From: UBA4655 sp964585575
GTDB lineage: Bacteria; Planctomycetota; Planctomycetia; Pirellulales; UBA1268
Length of the DNA stretch: 13,866 bases
NCBI GenBank assembly: GCA_964585575.1
Contig: CAZPEM010000091.1
Location: forward strand, 1 to 13,866
Direction: 5' to 3'
Shown: in pieces, positions 5,934 through 12,804 of the stretch
Numbering within the stretch: position 1 is the first letter of the stretch
Layout of the letters: each line of letters begins with the position of its first letter
Notes under the pieces: model-generated
What the model saw: the letters and a program-made list of their open reading frames with translations, nothing else
Databases searched by the model: none
What the model was told of the DNA's origin: nothing
Position numbers and translations under genes: made by a program

Positions 5934-8438
5934 CTACTTGATGACCGTGCCGGTGGACTCGGCGCGGCTGGCCATCTCGGCGTAGGCCTTCGACTGCTCG
6001 GCGTTGCCCTGCTCGGCATACATCGTCGAGAGGTTGCCGTAGGCGACCGCAAGCGCGCGTTCGTCGAGCTGCTTTCGTTCGACCGCATCGACCATCCGCT
6101 CGACACCGAGGCGGCTGAGCGCGACTGCTTCGGGCCGCTTTTCGACCTGCCAGTAGGAGATCGCCATGCTCACATACGACTCGCCGAGTCGTCCGAGGTC
6201 GCCCGTCCGCTCGAAGGACGGATTCTCCTTCCAGAGCGGGACGGTCTTGTCGAACCAGGTGACGGCGGTCGCATGGTCGCCGTTCTGGAGGCTGTGAAGG
6301 ATGCCGATGCGGAAATAGAGGTCGCCGAGCATCCGCTGTTCCCGCGGAGTGAGCTGCCGCAGCTGGCTGCCCCCCTCGAGGTACGCGGCCGTGAGCGTCG
6401 CGTTCGCCAGCAGGTCTTCCGATTCGCCGCGGTTCTGGGCGGCCGTGAGGGCGGAGTTGAGCGTCTGGCCGACCTGCCAGTCGATCTGCCGCCGACGCCA
6501 GGGGTCGGCGACCCGGTCGCCGAGCCTGCTGCGGGCGTCCATAGCCCGCTTCACCCACGCGACCGTCTCGGCGACGTCGTTCGATTTCGCCGCGACTGCG
6601 AGCACCCCCTCGCAGAGCCGCAGTTCGACCATGTCGGTCGTGCCGACCTCGGTGCCGAGCTTCTTCGCGAATCCCTCGCTCCGCTCGATCCACTTCGGGA
6701 GCACGCGGGCCTTCTGCTGCCAGCTCCCGCTCGCGATGGCGAGCGCCGTGCCGAGGTGGCAGTCGAGCTGCAGGTCGAGCGCGGCGCGGCGGACCGCCTG
6801 CGACTTCGCGGTCGTCAGCGGCGCGGAGAGCTTGATGGCCTTGCCGAAATGGGCGACGGCCTGCTCGTGGTCGGGGGAGGAGCTTGCGAGTTCGAGCCGA
6901 CCGAGGATGCGCTCCGCCTGCGCCGTGACGAGCGGTGGGTTGTTCTTTCTGGAGAGGAGCTTCTCCACGCGGTCGCGGGCATCTTCGACACGGTCGACCG
7001 CGAGCAGGATGGAGGCGAGCTTCACCTGCGTCCAGCTGTCGGACGGATCGAGCCGCGACGCGGCTTCGGCGACGTCGGCCGCCTGCCGCCATTTCCCCTG
7101 GTCGGAGAGGATGACCATCAGCAGACGGTGGGCCCGCACGTGGGTCGGGTCGATCTTCACGGCATACTGCAGGTCGGCGAGCGAGTCGCCCAAGCTCACT
7201 TCCATGTCGGCCTCGGCCCGGAGCACGAACGACTCCGCGTCGAGCGGTTCGAGCATCACCGCCACCGCGGCGTGGGTGCCGGGCGTGACGCTGAAGACAA
7301 CGCCTCGCTCCGGAAAGGACTCACCGATCGACACGCCATTTTCGTCGAGCACCGTGACGGTCCGCAGGTCGGCGATCTCGAGCTGACGGGCGAGCTCCGC
7401 GACGGGCACCGGTTGGTTGAGGCGGATGAAGATGGACGAGACCGTGTCGCCATCGAGCACGACCTCGACCCGCTCGAATGGCTCGACCTTCCAGAAAAGG
7501 CCTTTCGAGCCGTCCTCGCGGGTGAACGTCTCCCCCTCGCCCCATCCCGCGATGAGCTCCTCGCGGGTGCTCTTCCCCGGCAACACGCCGCGGAAGCTCG
7601 CGGGATCGATTGCGAGCGTCGGGGTGTCTTCCGGAAGGATGCCCGCTTCCTCGGACCTTTCGCCGCGCGTGTCGGCGACGGTCGGCTCATCGGTCGAGGC
7701 CGGGCTCGGCGTCGAGCCTTGGTCGGCCGCGGCGGCATCGGCGGTCGTTTCGGCCGGTTCGGCCGAGACCGTGTTGGAAGGTCTGGGCGAAGGCTTCGGC
7801 AGGGGGGGCGACGGCGGGGCGGTGATCGGCTTCGGCGACGCTGCCGTGCGAGCCATCGGCTCGCGGCGGAGCACGCTCGCCTCCGGGCCGAGCCGGTCGC
7901 GATCAGGAGATGGCGTCGCGGCGCGGGTCGTCGCATCGTTGAGCGGTTCGGCCGCGGAGTCGCCGCCGGTCGCGGCGGCTTCATCTTCACCGGCGAGGTC
8001 GCCCCAGCCGGCGACTGGGGTGGCGTAGCCATCGACGGCGGTCGGGGCGCGGGATCGCAGGAGGGTCAGGCCCGGCCTGCCCGCCGTCGCGGCGGTCGCG
8101 TCGGTCGGGATGCCGAGTTCGGCCGACGCCTCCCGCGTGATGAGCGACGGCGACCGCCTTTCCGTGACAGTCTGCGGTTCGGGGGAGGTGCCCGGCGCGG
8201 ATGTAATCGGGCGGGGAATTGTCGTCCGGAGCGTTGTCGTCCCGGGGCCCGCCGGGATCGCGGTGCCTCGCGGCTCGGAAGACTCGCCGAGCGTTTCGAT
8301 CCACCGCGGCAGCCGCATGAGTGTTCTCGGCGCGGAATCCTCGGCTCCTGCGATCCGGCAGGCGGCCAGGCAGAGGGCCGTCGCAGTGCATGCAGCGATG
8401 GCGGAGCGAACGCTCCGCAGGGACCGGTGGCGTGACAC
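5934..8438 (-). CDS. Secreted or lipid-anchored TPR-repeat protein with a long Pro/Ala/Ser-rich region; function unknown
   Basis: This is an 834-residue protein. The N-terminus has an Arg-rich start and a hydrophobic stretch (about 13-31). It could be a lipoprotein signal (LAAC, Cys27) or a signal peptidase I site near residues 31-32. Residues 35-270 are low complexity, rich in Pro, Thr, Ala and Ser. A compact domain follows at about 275-410, starting IDPASFRGVLPGKSTREEL, which resembles a ligand- or peptide-binding module but which I cannot name. Residues 415-830 are helical repeats with TPR spacing, for example DLQYAVKIDPTHVRAH and AEAASRLDPSDSW, typical of protein-protein scaffolds. The GTG at 8438 has AAGGAG at 8447-8452 (complement) 8 nt upstream. 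The opposite strand carries an 870-codon open frame, which is a GC-bias shadow. Location outside the cytoplasmic membrane is inferred. Confidence 0.85.
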   Translation of the reverse strand: MSRHRSLRSVRSAIAACTATALCLAACRIAGAEDSAPRTLMRLPRWIETLGESSEPRGTAIPAGPGTTTLRTTIPRPITSAPGTSPEPQTVTERRSPSLITREASAELGIPTDATAATAGRPGLTLLRSRAPTAVDGYATPVAGWGDLAGEDEAAATGGDSAAEPLNDATTRAATPSPDRDRLGPEASVLRREPMARTAASPKPITAPPSPPLPKPSPRPSNTVSAEPAETTADAAAADQGSTPSPASTDEPTVADTRGERSEEAGILPEDTPTLAIDPASFRGVLPGKSTREELIAGWGEGETFTREDGSKGLFWKVEPFERVEVVLDGDTVSSIFIRLNQPVPVAELARQLEIADLRTVTVLDENGVSIGESFPERGVVFSVTPGTHAAVAVMLEPLDAESFVLRAEADMEVSLGDSLADLQYAVKIDPTHVRAHRLLMVILSDQGKWRQAADVAEAASRLDPSDSWTQVKLASILLAVDRVEDARDRVEKLLSRKNNPPLVTAQAERILGRLELASSSPDHEQAVAHFGKAIKLSAPLTTAKSQAVRRAALDLQLDCHLGTALAIASGSWQQKARVLPKWIERSEGFAKKLGTEVGTTDMVELRLCEGVLAVAAKSNDVAETVAWVKRAMDARSRLGDRVADPWRRRQIDWQVGQTLNSALTAAQNRGESEDLLANATLTAAYLEGGSQLRQLTPREQRMLGDLYFRIGILHSLQNGDHATAVTWFDKTVPLWKENPSFERTGDLGRLGESYVSMAISYWQVEKRPEAVALSRLGVERMVDAVERKQLDERALAVAYGNLSTMYAEQGNAEQSKAYAEMASRAESTGTVIK

Positions 8439-8477
8439 GGCGTGTTCTCCTTGCTTCTCGGCAGTGGGACGCCGGGG

Positions 8478-8506
8478 ACACTAGGCCTCGCGGTCCTCGA
8501 GGTCCA
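8478..8506 (-). promoter_or_regulatory. Candidate promoter of the TPR gene
   Basis: On the minus strand TGGACC (8501-8506) and TAGTGT (8478-8483) are 17 nt apart. Both are imperfect sigma-70 hexamers. The predicted leader of about 33 nt contains the AAGGAG ribosome binding site. It is back to back with the box for the haem gene at 8538. Confidence 0.35.
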
Positions 8507-8517
8507 GACCATCTCTT

Positions 8518-8543
8518 CCGGCTTTCGGGGAGCCGGCTACACT
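8518..8543 (+). promoter_or_regulatory. Candidate -10 box (TACACT) with an upstream 6-bp inverted repeat, for leaderless transcription of the haem oxidase gene
   Basis: TACACT at 8538-8543 lies 7 nt before the GTG start at 8551 and predicts transcription beginning at or 1 nt before the start codon. There is no Shine-Dalgarno sequence. CCGGCT (8518-8523) and AGCCGG (8531-8536) form an inverted repeat directly upstream of the box, in the -35/-10 spacer, a position where a regulator could bind; that role is inference. Confidence 0.45.
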
Positions 8544-8550
8544 GAAGAAT

Positions 8551-9984
8551 GTGTCCACCGAAGACCCCTCCAGGCCTCCCAGGCCTCCCCGTCGTGTCGT
8601 CGTCGTCGGAGGTGGTTTGGCAGGGCTGGCAGCGGCGGAGTCGTTGCGGGACGGCGGCTGGGGGGTCGAACTGCTCGAACCATCGGGCCGATGCGGGGGC
8701 GTGATCGAGACCGTCTCGAGGGACGGCTGGCTCGTGGAGCGATCGGCGGACAGCTTCCTCGCGGCCCGTCCCGAAGCGGTCGAACTCGTCGAACGGCTCG
8801 GACTCTCGGGAAGCCTCGTCGGCATCCGGCCCGAGGTGAGGCGGGCCCTCGTCTGCCGCGGCGGCCGCCTTCACCCCGTGCCCGCAGGCTTTCGCCTGAT
8901 GGCGCCCGGACGCCTTTGGAGCGTCCTGGCGACGCCGCTGTTGTCACTGCCAGGTCGGCTCAGGGTCGTGCTCGAGCGATTCGTGCCGCGACGGCCCGTC
9001 GAAAACGGAGGGGGCGACGAAAGTCTCCGCGACTTCGCCGTACGCCGGCTCGGTCGGGAAGCGTTCGAGCGGCTCGTGCATCCGCTCGTGTCGGGCATCT
9101 GGACGGCCGACCCCGGCCGGTTGAGCATGGCGGCCGCCTGCGAGGAGTTTCTCGTCATGGAGCGGAGTCACGGCAGCCTCTGGGCGGGCGAGGCGGCGAG
9201 GCTCCGCAGCGGGAAAGCCGCCGCGAACGGCCTTGCGGCAGGGGCGAGGTATGGGCAGTTCGTGACGCTCGCCGAGGGAATGGAAACGCTGCCCGCCCGG
9301 CTCGCCGAGAGGCTCGTCGACCGCGGGGTGGTGATCCGCCGCGTCGGCGCGGAGCGGCTGTCGCGGGGCGACGGGGGCGGCTGGTCGGTCGTCACGAGTG
9401 AGGGTGGGGTGATCGCCGCCGACGGTGTCGTGGTGGCCGCTCCCGCGGCCGTGGCGTCGCGGCTCGTGACGGCCATCGACCCGCCGCTCGCGGCCGAACT
9501 CGCGGGAATCGAGTACGCCGGCTCGGCCATCGTTTCGCTCGGGTTCGCGAGGGAGGACGTCGCCCACCCGCTCGATGCGGCGGGCTTGGTCGTGCCGCGG
9601 GCCGAGGGCCGTCGGATCATCGCCGTGAGCTTCTCGAGTTCGAAGTTCCCGGGAAGGGCGCCCGATGGCATGGTTCTCATGCGGTCGTTCGTGGGTGGGG
9701 CGCTCGATCCGGACGCTGCGCGGCTCGACGCGCGAGAACTGGAGTCGATCGTGATGGATGATCTGCGGATTCTGCTCGGCGTCCGCGGCAGCCCCCGCTT
9801 CATGCAGATCGATCGCTGGGGGGGCGCGATGCCCCAATATCATCTCGGCCATCTCGACCGGCTCGCGCGGATCGAAGCCCGGCTGCGCGGACTGCCGGGG
9901 CTCGCGGTCGCCGGCGCCGCCTATCGCGGCGTGGGCATTCCACAGGTGATCCAGTCGGGCCGAACGGCCGCGGCCCTGCTCTGA
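8551..9984 (+). CDS. hemY: Oxygen-dependent protoporphyrinogen/coproporphyrinogen oxidase (HemY/HemG/CgoX family)
   Basis: The enzyme is an FAD-dependent amine-oxidase-fold protein that oxidises protoporphyrinogen IX (or coproporphyrinogen III in the coproporphyrin-dependent route) late in haem synthesis. The 477 residues open with a Rossmann motif VVVVGGGLAGLAAAE (16-30) and an acidic residue after the second strand (ELLEPSG). The family-typical LVSGIWTADPGRLSM follows mid-protein, and the C-terminus has the FAD-contacting GVGIPQVIQSGRTAAALL. Length is normal for the family. Which substrate it prefers cannot be decided here. The start is GTG 8551: no better start lies nearby, there is no ribosome binding site, and a TACACT box sits just upstream. 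Its stop is 10 bp from the stop of the convergent PVC signature gene. Confidence 0.88.
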   Translation: MSTEDPSRPPRPPRRVVVVGGGLAGLAAAESLRDGGWGVELLEPSGRCGGVIETVSRDGWLVERSADSFLAARPEAVELVERLGLSGSLVGIRPEVRRALVCRGGRLHPVPAGFRLMAPGRLWSVLATPLLSLPGRLRVVLERFVPRRPVENGGGDESLRDFAVRRLGREAFERLVHPLVSGIWTADPGRLSMAAACEEFLVMERSHGSLWAGEAARLRSGKAAANGLAAGARYGQFVTLAEGMETLPARLAERLVDRGVVIRRVGAERLSRGDGGGWSVVTSEGGVIAADGVVVAAPAAVASRLVTAIDPPLAAELAGIEYAGSAIVSLGFAREDVAHPLDAAGLVVPRAEGRRIIAVSFSSSKFPGRAPDGMVLMRSFVGGALDPDAARLDARELESIVMDDLRILLGVRGSPRFMQIDRWGGAMPQYHLGHLDRLARIEARLRGLPGLAVAGAAYRGVGIPQVIQSGRTAAALL

Positions 9985-9994
9985 ACCGCCCCTC

Positions 9995-10255
9995 TTACTT
10001 CTTCTTCGCCCCGGCCGCCGCGGACTTCGCTCCGGCGGCGGGAGCGGCTGCGGCCCCTTCAGCCCCCTCTTCCTTGGCCTTCTTCTTTTTCTTCATGACC
10101 ATTTTCTGGACTCGGACCTTCGGCAGGCCCAGCGGGCTGCGGCCCTCTGCGAAGCGATCCTGCTCCTTGAGGCGGGCGATCCGCTCCGCACGCGTCAGGA
10201 CGCCGCGCACCTGCGAGCCACCCTTGCGGACGCGAAGACTCTTGTCCATCGTCAT
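9995..10255 (-). CDS. PVC-superphylum signature small basic protein (SP-PVC)
   Basis: An 86-residue, strongly basic protein. The core MTMDKSLRVRKGG, NVLTRAERI-like RGVLTRAERIARLKEQDRF and GLPKVRVQK matches the conserved small protein reported as a signature of Planctomycetes, Verrucomicrobia and Chlamydiae, for which nucleic-acid binding and a possible ribosome-linked role (in place of protein L30) have been proposed. After the core comes KKKKKAKEE, then a tail of about 25 residues made almost only of Ala, Gly, Lys and Pro, reminiscent of histone-H1-like tails and longer than the roughly 60-residue core of the family. The start at 10255 is chosen over in-frame upstream ATG 10366 and downstream ATG 10249 because GGAGG at 10265-10269 is well placed and a promoter lies at 10316-10344. 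Confidence 0.88.
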   Translation of the reverse strand: MTMDKSLRVRKGGSQVRGVLTRAERIARLKEQDRFAEGRSPLGLPKVRVQKMVMKKKKKAKEEGAEGAAAAPAAGAKSAAAGAKKK

Positions 10256-10264
10256 GTTCGAATA

Positions 10265-10269
10265 CCTCC
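10265..10269 (-). promoter_or_regulatory. Ribosome binding site deciding the start of the PVC signature protein
   Basis: GGAGG on the minus strand, 9 nt before the ATG at 10255 and 15 nt before the alternative ATG at 10249, favouring the start MTMDKSL. Confidence 0.7.
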
Positions 10270-10315
10270 GGTCGACGCCGGCGTCGGTTCCAGCCGGCCA
10301 ATTCAGGAAGCCGGT

Positions 10316-10344
10316 ATGGTAGGTGCGACGGTCGCCCCGTTCAA
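10316..10344 (-). promoter_or_regulatory. Sigma-70-like promoter of the PVC signature protein gene
   Basis: On the minus strand TTGAAC (10339-10344) and TACCAT (10316-10321) are separated by exactly 17 nt. Each hexamer matches the consensus at 4 of 6 positions. It lies in the 141-bp gap downstream of the kinase gene and predicts a leader of about 54 nt, so this small gene can be transcribed independently of the upstream cluster. Confidence 0.55.
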
Positions 10345-10396
10345 GCCTCGCGAGCGGTCCGGCCAAACCGCGGGCCGGAGGCCGCAGGGACGGGAA

Positions 10397-11275
10397 TCAG
10401 AGCTTCACGCCGGCGATCATGCCAAGGAAGCGTTCCATCGTCGCCGGCCGCTTCTCGGGATCGGCGGCCATGCAGGCCATGACCGCGGCGGCGAGCGGCT
10501 CCGGGATGTCGGCCCACTTCGTGCGGATGTCGACGGGGGGAGAGTCGTGCGAAAGGGCCGCATGCGAGGCGTTGTTCCCCGAGGGCTTCGTCCACGGGTG
10601 GTCGAGCGTGCAGATCTCGTAGGCCGTCACGCCAAACGAGAAGACGTCGAGCCGCCGGTCGGCCTGTCGCCGCCGGACGACCTCGGGAGCCATGTAGGCG
10701 GGCGTGCCGATCCGGTTGCCGGGCTGCAGAAACACGGGCTTGTCGGGCACGGTGAGGCCGAAGTCGATGAGCACGAGCCTGCCTCCGGGCTCGAGCACGA
10801 AATTTCTCGGGCAGATGTCGCGGTGCACGAAGCCCGCCTTGTGCACCACCTCGATCGCGCGGGCAGCCTGCCGGACGAGATCGAGCCGTCGCGCCGGAGG
10901 GAGCGGCCTGCCGGCGGCGATGATCGCCTGGAGCCCCGAGCCCTCGATGAACTCGAGCACGACGTATTTTTGGCCGTCGGTCGACACGCCCCACCGCAGC
11001 GTCTTGACGATGTTGGGGCCGAGGATCTTCGAGCCGATCTCCCCCTCCGAGGGCTTGTCGAGACCCCGATATCGCGACTCCACGGGCTCGGCCTTCTTCG
11101 GATCGATGACCTTGAGGCCGACGACCTCGCCGGTATGGGAATCCTTCGCCTTGTAGAAGCTCGACATCGTTCCGGAGACGGCTTCCCGCAGCTTCTCGTA
11201 GCGGGACAAGTCGACACGGCTCGGCGTCCGGCCGCCTCCACCGATGATTCCCTTCAGCGATTCAAGCAGTCCCAT
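10397..11275 (-). CDS. Soluble Hanks-type serine/threonine protein kinase with a degenerate glycine-rich loop
   Basis: This 292-residue protein consists of little more than a kinase domain. Visible catalytic elements are Lys55 in VVGLKVID, the catalytic loop HRDICPRN at 151-158 (Asp153, Asn158), the metal-binding DFG at 171-173, the APE motif at 196-198 and DVFSFG at 210-215. Protein phosphorylation activity is therefore expected. The nucleotide-binding loop reads REAVSGTMSSFYKAK (30-44) and lacks the usual GxGxxG pattern. There is no transmembrane segment or extracellular sensor domain, unlike many bacterial kinases of this family, so it is probably cytoplasmic. The start at 11275 has only a weak upstream purine stretch. 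The gene is 58 bp downstream of the coiled-coil gene and 141 bp upstream of the PVC signature gene on the same strand. Substrates are unknown. Confidence 0.88.
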   Translation of the reverse strand: MGLLESLKGIIGGGGRTPSRVDLSRYEKLREAVSGTMSSFYKAKDSHTGEVVGLKVIDPKKAEPVESRYRGLDKPSEGEIGSKILGPNIVKTLRWGVSTDGQKYVVLEFIEGSGLQAIIAAGRPLPPARRLDLVRQAARAIEVVHKAGFVHRDICPRNFVLEPGGRLVLIDFGLTVPDKPVFLQPGNRIGTPAYMAPEVVRRRQADRRLDVFSFGVTAYEICTLDHPWTKPSGNNASHAALSHDSPPVDIRTKWADIPEPLAAAVMACMAADPEKRPATMERFLGMIAGVKL

Positions 11276-11308
11276 GCGCGTTTTCCGAGGACGGCCCCCG
11301 GGGCGACC

Positions 11309-11328
11309 TCGGCTCCGGAGGGAGCCGA
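11309..11328. terminator. Perfect 8-bp hairpin between the coiled-coil and kinase genes
   Basis: TCGGCTCC (11309-11316) and GGAGCCGA (11321-11328) form an 8-bp perfect stem with a 4-nt loop, 5 nt after the stop of the coiled-coil gene. No T-tract follows. It could attenuate or process the transcript entering the kinase gene; a terminator role is uncertain. Confidence 0.35.
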
Positions 11329-11333
11329 CGGAT

Positions 11334-11504
11334 TCAGCCCTTCTTCAGTCCGACGAGTTCGGCGTGGGCCGCGGCCAGTTCCTTTTCCAGCCTGGGCACG
11401 TCGGCCGGGTCGTCGGGCTGCTTCTTCGCGCCTGCGAGCTGCTGCTGGAGCTTTTGGATCTTCTGCTGGAGCACTTCGATCCGTTTCTTGTGCTTCTTGT
11501 CCAT
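11334..11504 (-). CDS. Small charged coiled-coil protein, conserved-looking hypothetical
   Basis: This 56-residue protein starts MDKKHKKRIEVLQQKIQKL and ends in AHAELVGLKKG. Two heptad-like helices (about 5-26 and 38-52) rich in Leu, Gln, Lys and Ala flank a Pro/Asp turn (QPDDPADVP). This suggests a helical hairpin or a dimerising coiled coil. There is no signal peptide or membrane segment. The start is the ATG at 11504; no Shine-Dalgarno sequence is evident, which may reflect co-transcription with the membrane gene ending 47 bp upstream. The frame is open further upstream (to 11894), but that part overlaps the membrane-protein gene and is its shadow. I cannot assign a function. The composition is that of a real protein rather than a GC shadow. 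Confidence 0.7.
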   Translation of the reverse strand: MDKKHKKRIEVLQQKIQKLQQQLAGAKKQPDDPADVPRLEKELAAAHAELVGLKKG

Positions 11505-11551
11505 GGTAGGGGATGAATGAAGGGAACGAAGTCCGCGGGGGACAGGGAGTG

Positions 11552-12157
11552 CTACGGTGCGGAGGCCGGCTCGCGGAACACGGATCCGGCGGAATCGTCC
11601 TTGTAGCGGTCGACCGGCTTTTCCTCGGTCTTCTGCCGGATCGAAACACCCTCCGATCCGCCGAGGTTCTCGCCGGTGTGGCGCGTCCGCATCCATCCGG
11701 AGAGCAGCACGACGGCGATGGCGAGCAGGAGTGTGAACGAAAGCCACCTCGCCCGGTTGTCCCGCATCCACTGTGTGCCCCGTCCGCGGCCCACGAGTCC
11801 GCTGGCGAAGTAGAACACCACCATCGAGAGGAGAAACTTGATGCCGAAGAGAAGGTGGTAGTTTTCCCGCTTCATCCACTGCCCGCCGGCCCATTCCTCC
11901 TCCTTCACCCTACTGTTGAAGAGGAGAAAGTTGACCAGTCCGGTCGCGAGCAGCAGCGTGATCGCGATGATGACCCACGGCAGCCAACTCTTCCGGATCG
12001 ACTCGTGGATTTTCGCCTGAACGTCGGCGTCGATGCCCTTGAGCCCCGGCAGCAGTCCGAACCTGGCGAAAAACAGCCCGCCGACCGCGACGATGGCCGC
12101 GAGGATGTGCGCCCACCGCAGGGCCACGAGATGGAGATCGGACGTGTCGAACGGCAT
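11552..12157 (-). CDS. Four-helix integral membrane protein, distantly HemJ/CopD-like; function unknown
   Basis: The 201-residue protein has four predicted membrane helices, at roughly residues 9-33, 44-68, 87-111 and 122-140, and a hydrophilic charged C-terminal tail of about 55 residues. Helix 1 (HLVALRWAHILAAIVAVGG) carries two histidines, and YHLLFGIKFLLS opens helix 3. These features recall small haem- or copper-linked membrane families such as HemJ and CopD domains, but the match is only in pattern, and I do not claim the function. The ATG at 12157 follows AGGGAGG (12163-12169, complement) by 5 nt, and a promoter is placed at 12191-12219. It heads the leftward cluster that continues with the coiled-coil and kinase genes and is divergent from tadA. 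Confidence 0.75.
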   Translation of the reverse strand: MPFDTSDLHLVALRWAHILAAIVAVGGLFFARFGLLPGLKGIDADVQAKIHESIRKSWLPWVIIAITLLLATGLVNFLLFNSRVKEEEWAGGQWMKRENYHLLFGIKFLLSMVVFYFASGLVGRGRGTQWMRDNRARWLSFTLLLAIAVVLLSGWMRTRHTGENLGGSEGVSIRQKTEEKPVDRYKDDSAGSVFREPASAP

Positions 12158-12190
12158 GGGTGCCTCCCTGGTTCGTGGACGTGTCGAACG

Positions 12191-12219
12191 ATCCTAGTGG
12201 AAATCGCCCGTTCATCCAA
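12191..12219 (-). promoter_or_regulatory. Sigma-70-like promoter of the membrane protein gene cluster
   Basis: On the minus strand TTGGAT (12214-12219) and TAGGAT (12191-12196) are 17 nt apart. They match consensus at 3 and 4 of 6 positions. The predicted leader of about 27 nt contains the AGGGAGG ribosome binding site. Confidence 0.45.
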
Positions 12220-12247
12220 CGGTTACGCTGCCGGGGGGCGGGAGCGT

Positions 12248-12253
12248 TAGAAT
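12248..12253 (+). promoter_or_regulatory. Candidate -10 box (TAGAAT) for leaderless transcription of tadA
   Basis: TAGAAT ends 6 nt before the ATG at 12260, so the predicted first transcribed base is the A of the start codon. No Shine-Dalgarno sequence is present and no clear -35 hexamer is seen. Confidence 0.5.
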
Positions 12254-12259
12254 CCGGCG

Positions 12260-12745
12260 ATGGAAGACATCGACGACGGGTGGCCGCTGCCGGGAGAGCC
12301 GTTGCACGAACGCTGGATGAGGCTGGCGCTCGACGAGGCCAGGGCCGCTGCGGAGGAGGACGAGGTGCCTGTGGGGGCGGTGATCGTGGCGGCCGGCCGC
12401 GTGGTCGCAAGCGCCCACAACCAGCGGGAGCAGCTCCAGGACCCGACCGCCCACGCCGAGATGATCGCGCTGACGCAGGCGGCGAGCAACCTCGGATCGT
12501 GGAGGCTCGAGAACACCGTGCTCTACGTCACGCTCGAACCCTGCCCGATGTGCGCCGGCGCGATCGTGCAGGCCCGCGTGCCGGTCGTCGTGTGGGGAGC
12601 CGCCGACCCGAAGGCTGGCGCCGTCGAGACGCTCTACCGGCTCTTCGAGGATCCCCGGCTCAACCACCGCGTCGAGCATGTCGGCCATGTCCTCGCCGAC
12701 GAGTGCGGCCGCCTCCTCACCGACTTCTTCCGCAAGCGGCGGTGA
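12260..12745 (+). CDS. tadA: tRNA-specific adenosine deaminase
   Basis: TadA deaminates adenosine 34 to inosine in the anticodon of tRNA-Arg(ACG), widening wobble decoding. The 161-residue protein has the zinc-dependent deaminase signature: His65-Ala-Glu67 in PTAHAEMIAL (His a zinc ligand, Glu the proton shuttle) and Cys95/Cys98 in LEPCPMCAGAI. EVPVGAVIV and the C-terminal RLLTDFFRKRR are also typical of bacterial TadA rather than of guanine or cytidine deaminases. About 15 acidic and Pro-rich residues precede the domain. The start is ATG 12260, directly behind the TAGAAT box. It is a single gene divergent from the membrane protein gene and followed by a repeat copy. Confidence 0.93.
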   Translation: MEDIDDGWPLPGEPLHERWMRLALDEARAAAEEDEVPVGAVIVAAGRVVASAHNQREQLQDPTAHAEMIALTQAASNLGSWRLENTVLYVTLEPCPMCAGAIVQARVPVVVWGAADPKAGAVETLYRLFEDPRLNHRVEHVGHVLADECGRLLTDFFRKRR

Positions 12746-12771
12746 ACGCCGGGGTGCGGTTGCGCTCACGG

Positions 12772-12804
12772 GCGGCCTGTTCTGAACCCGCTGAAGGAGG
12801 CCGC
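12772..12804. terminator. Weak inverted repeat downstream of tadA
   Basis: GCGGCCT (12772-12778) and AGGCCGC (12798-12804) form a 7-bp stem with a 19-nt loop, 26 nt after the tadA stop. The right arm is the first part of repeat copy 2, at the same place where copy 1 has its much longer hairpin. No T-tract follows. Confidence 0.3.

Noticed and set aside
5823..8435. 870-codon plus-strand open frame opposite the TPR gene
   Set aside because: It is an antisense shadow of a GC-rich gene: composition is Arg/Gly/Asp/Glu-rich without recognisable domains, while the minus strand has a signal peptide, TPR repeats and a ribosome binding site.
11505..11894. N-terminal extension of the 56-residue coiled-coil protein
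   Set aside because: The open frame upstream of 11504 overlaps the membrane protein gene and has shadow composition; the coiled-coil part alone looks like a natural protein.
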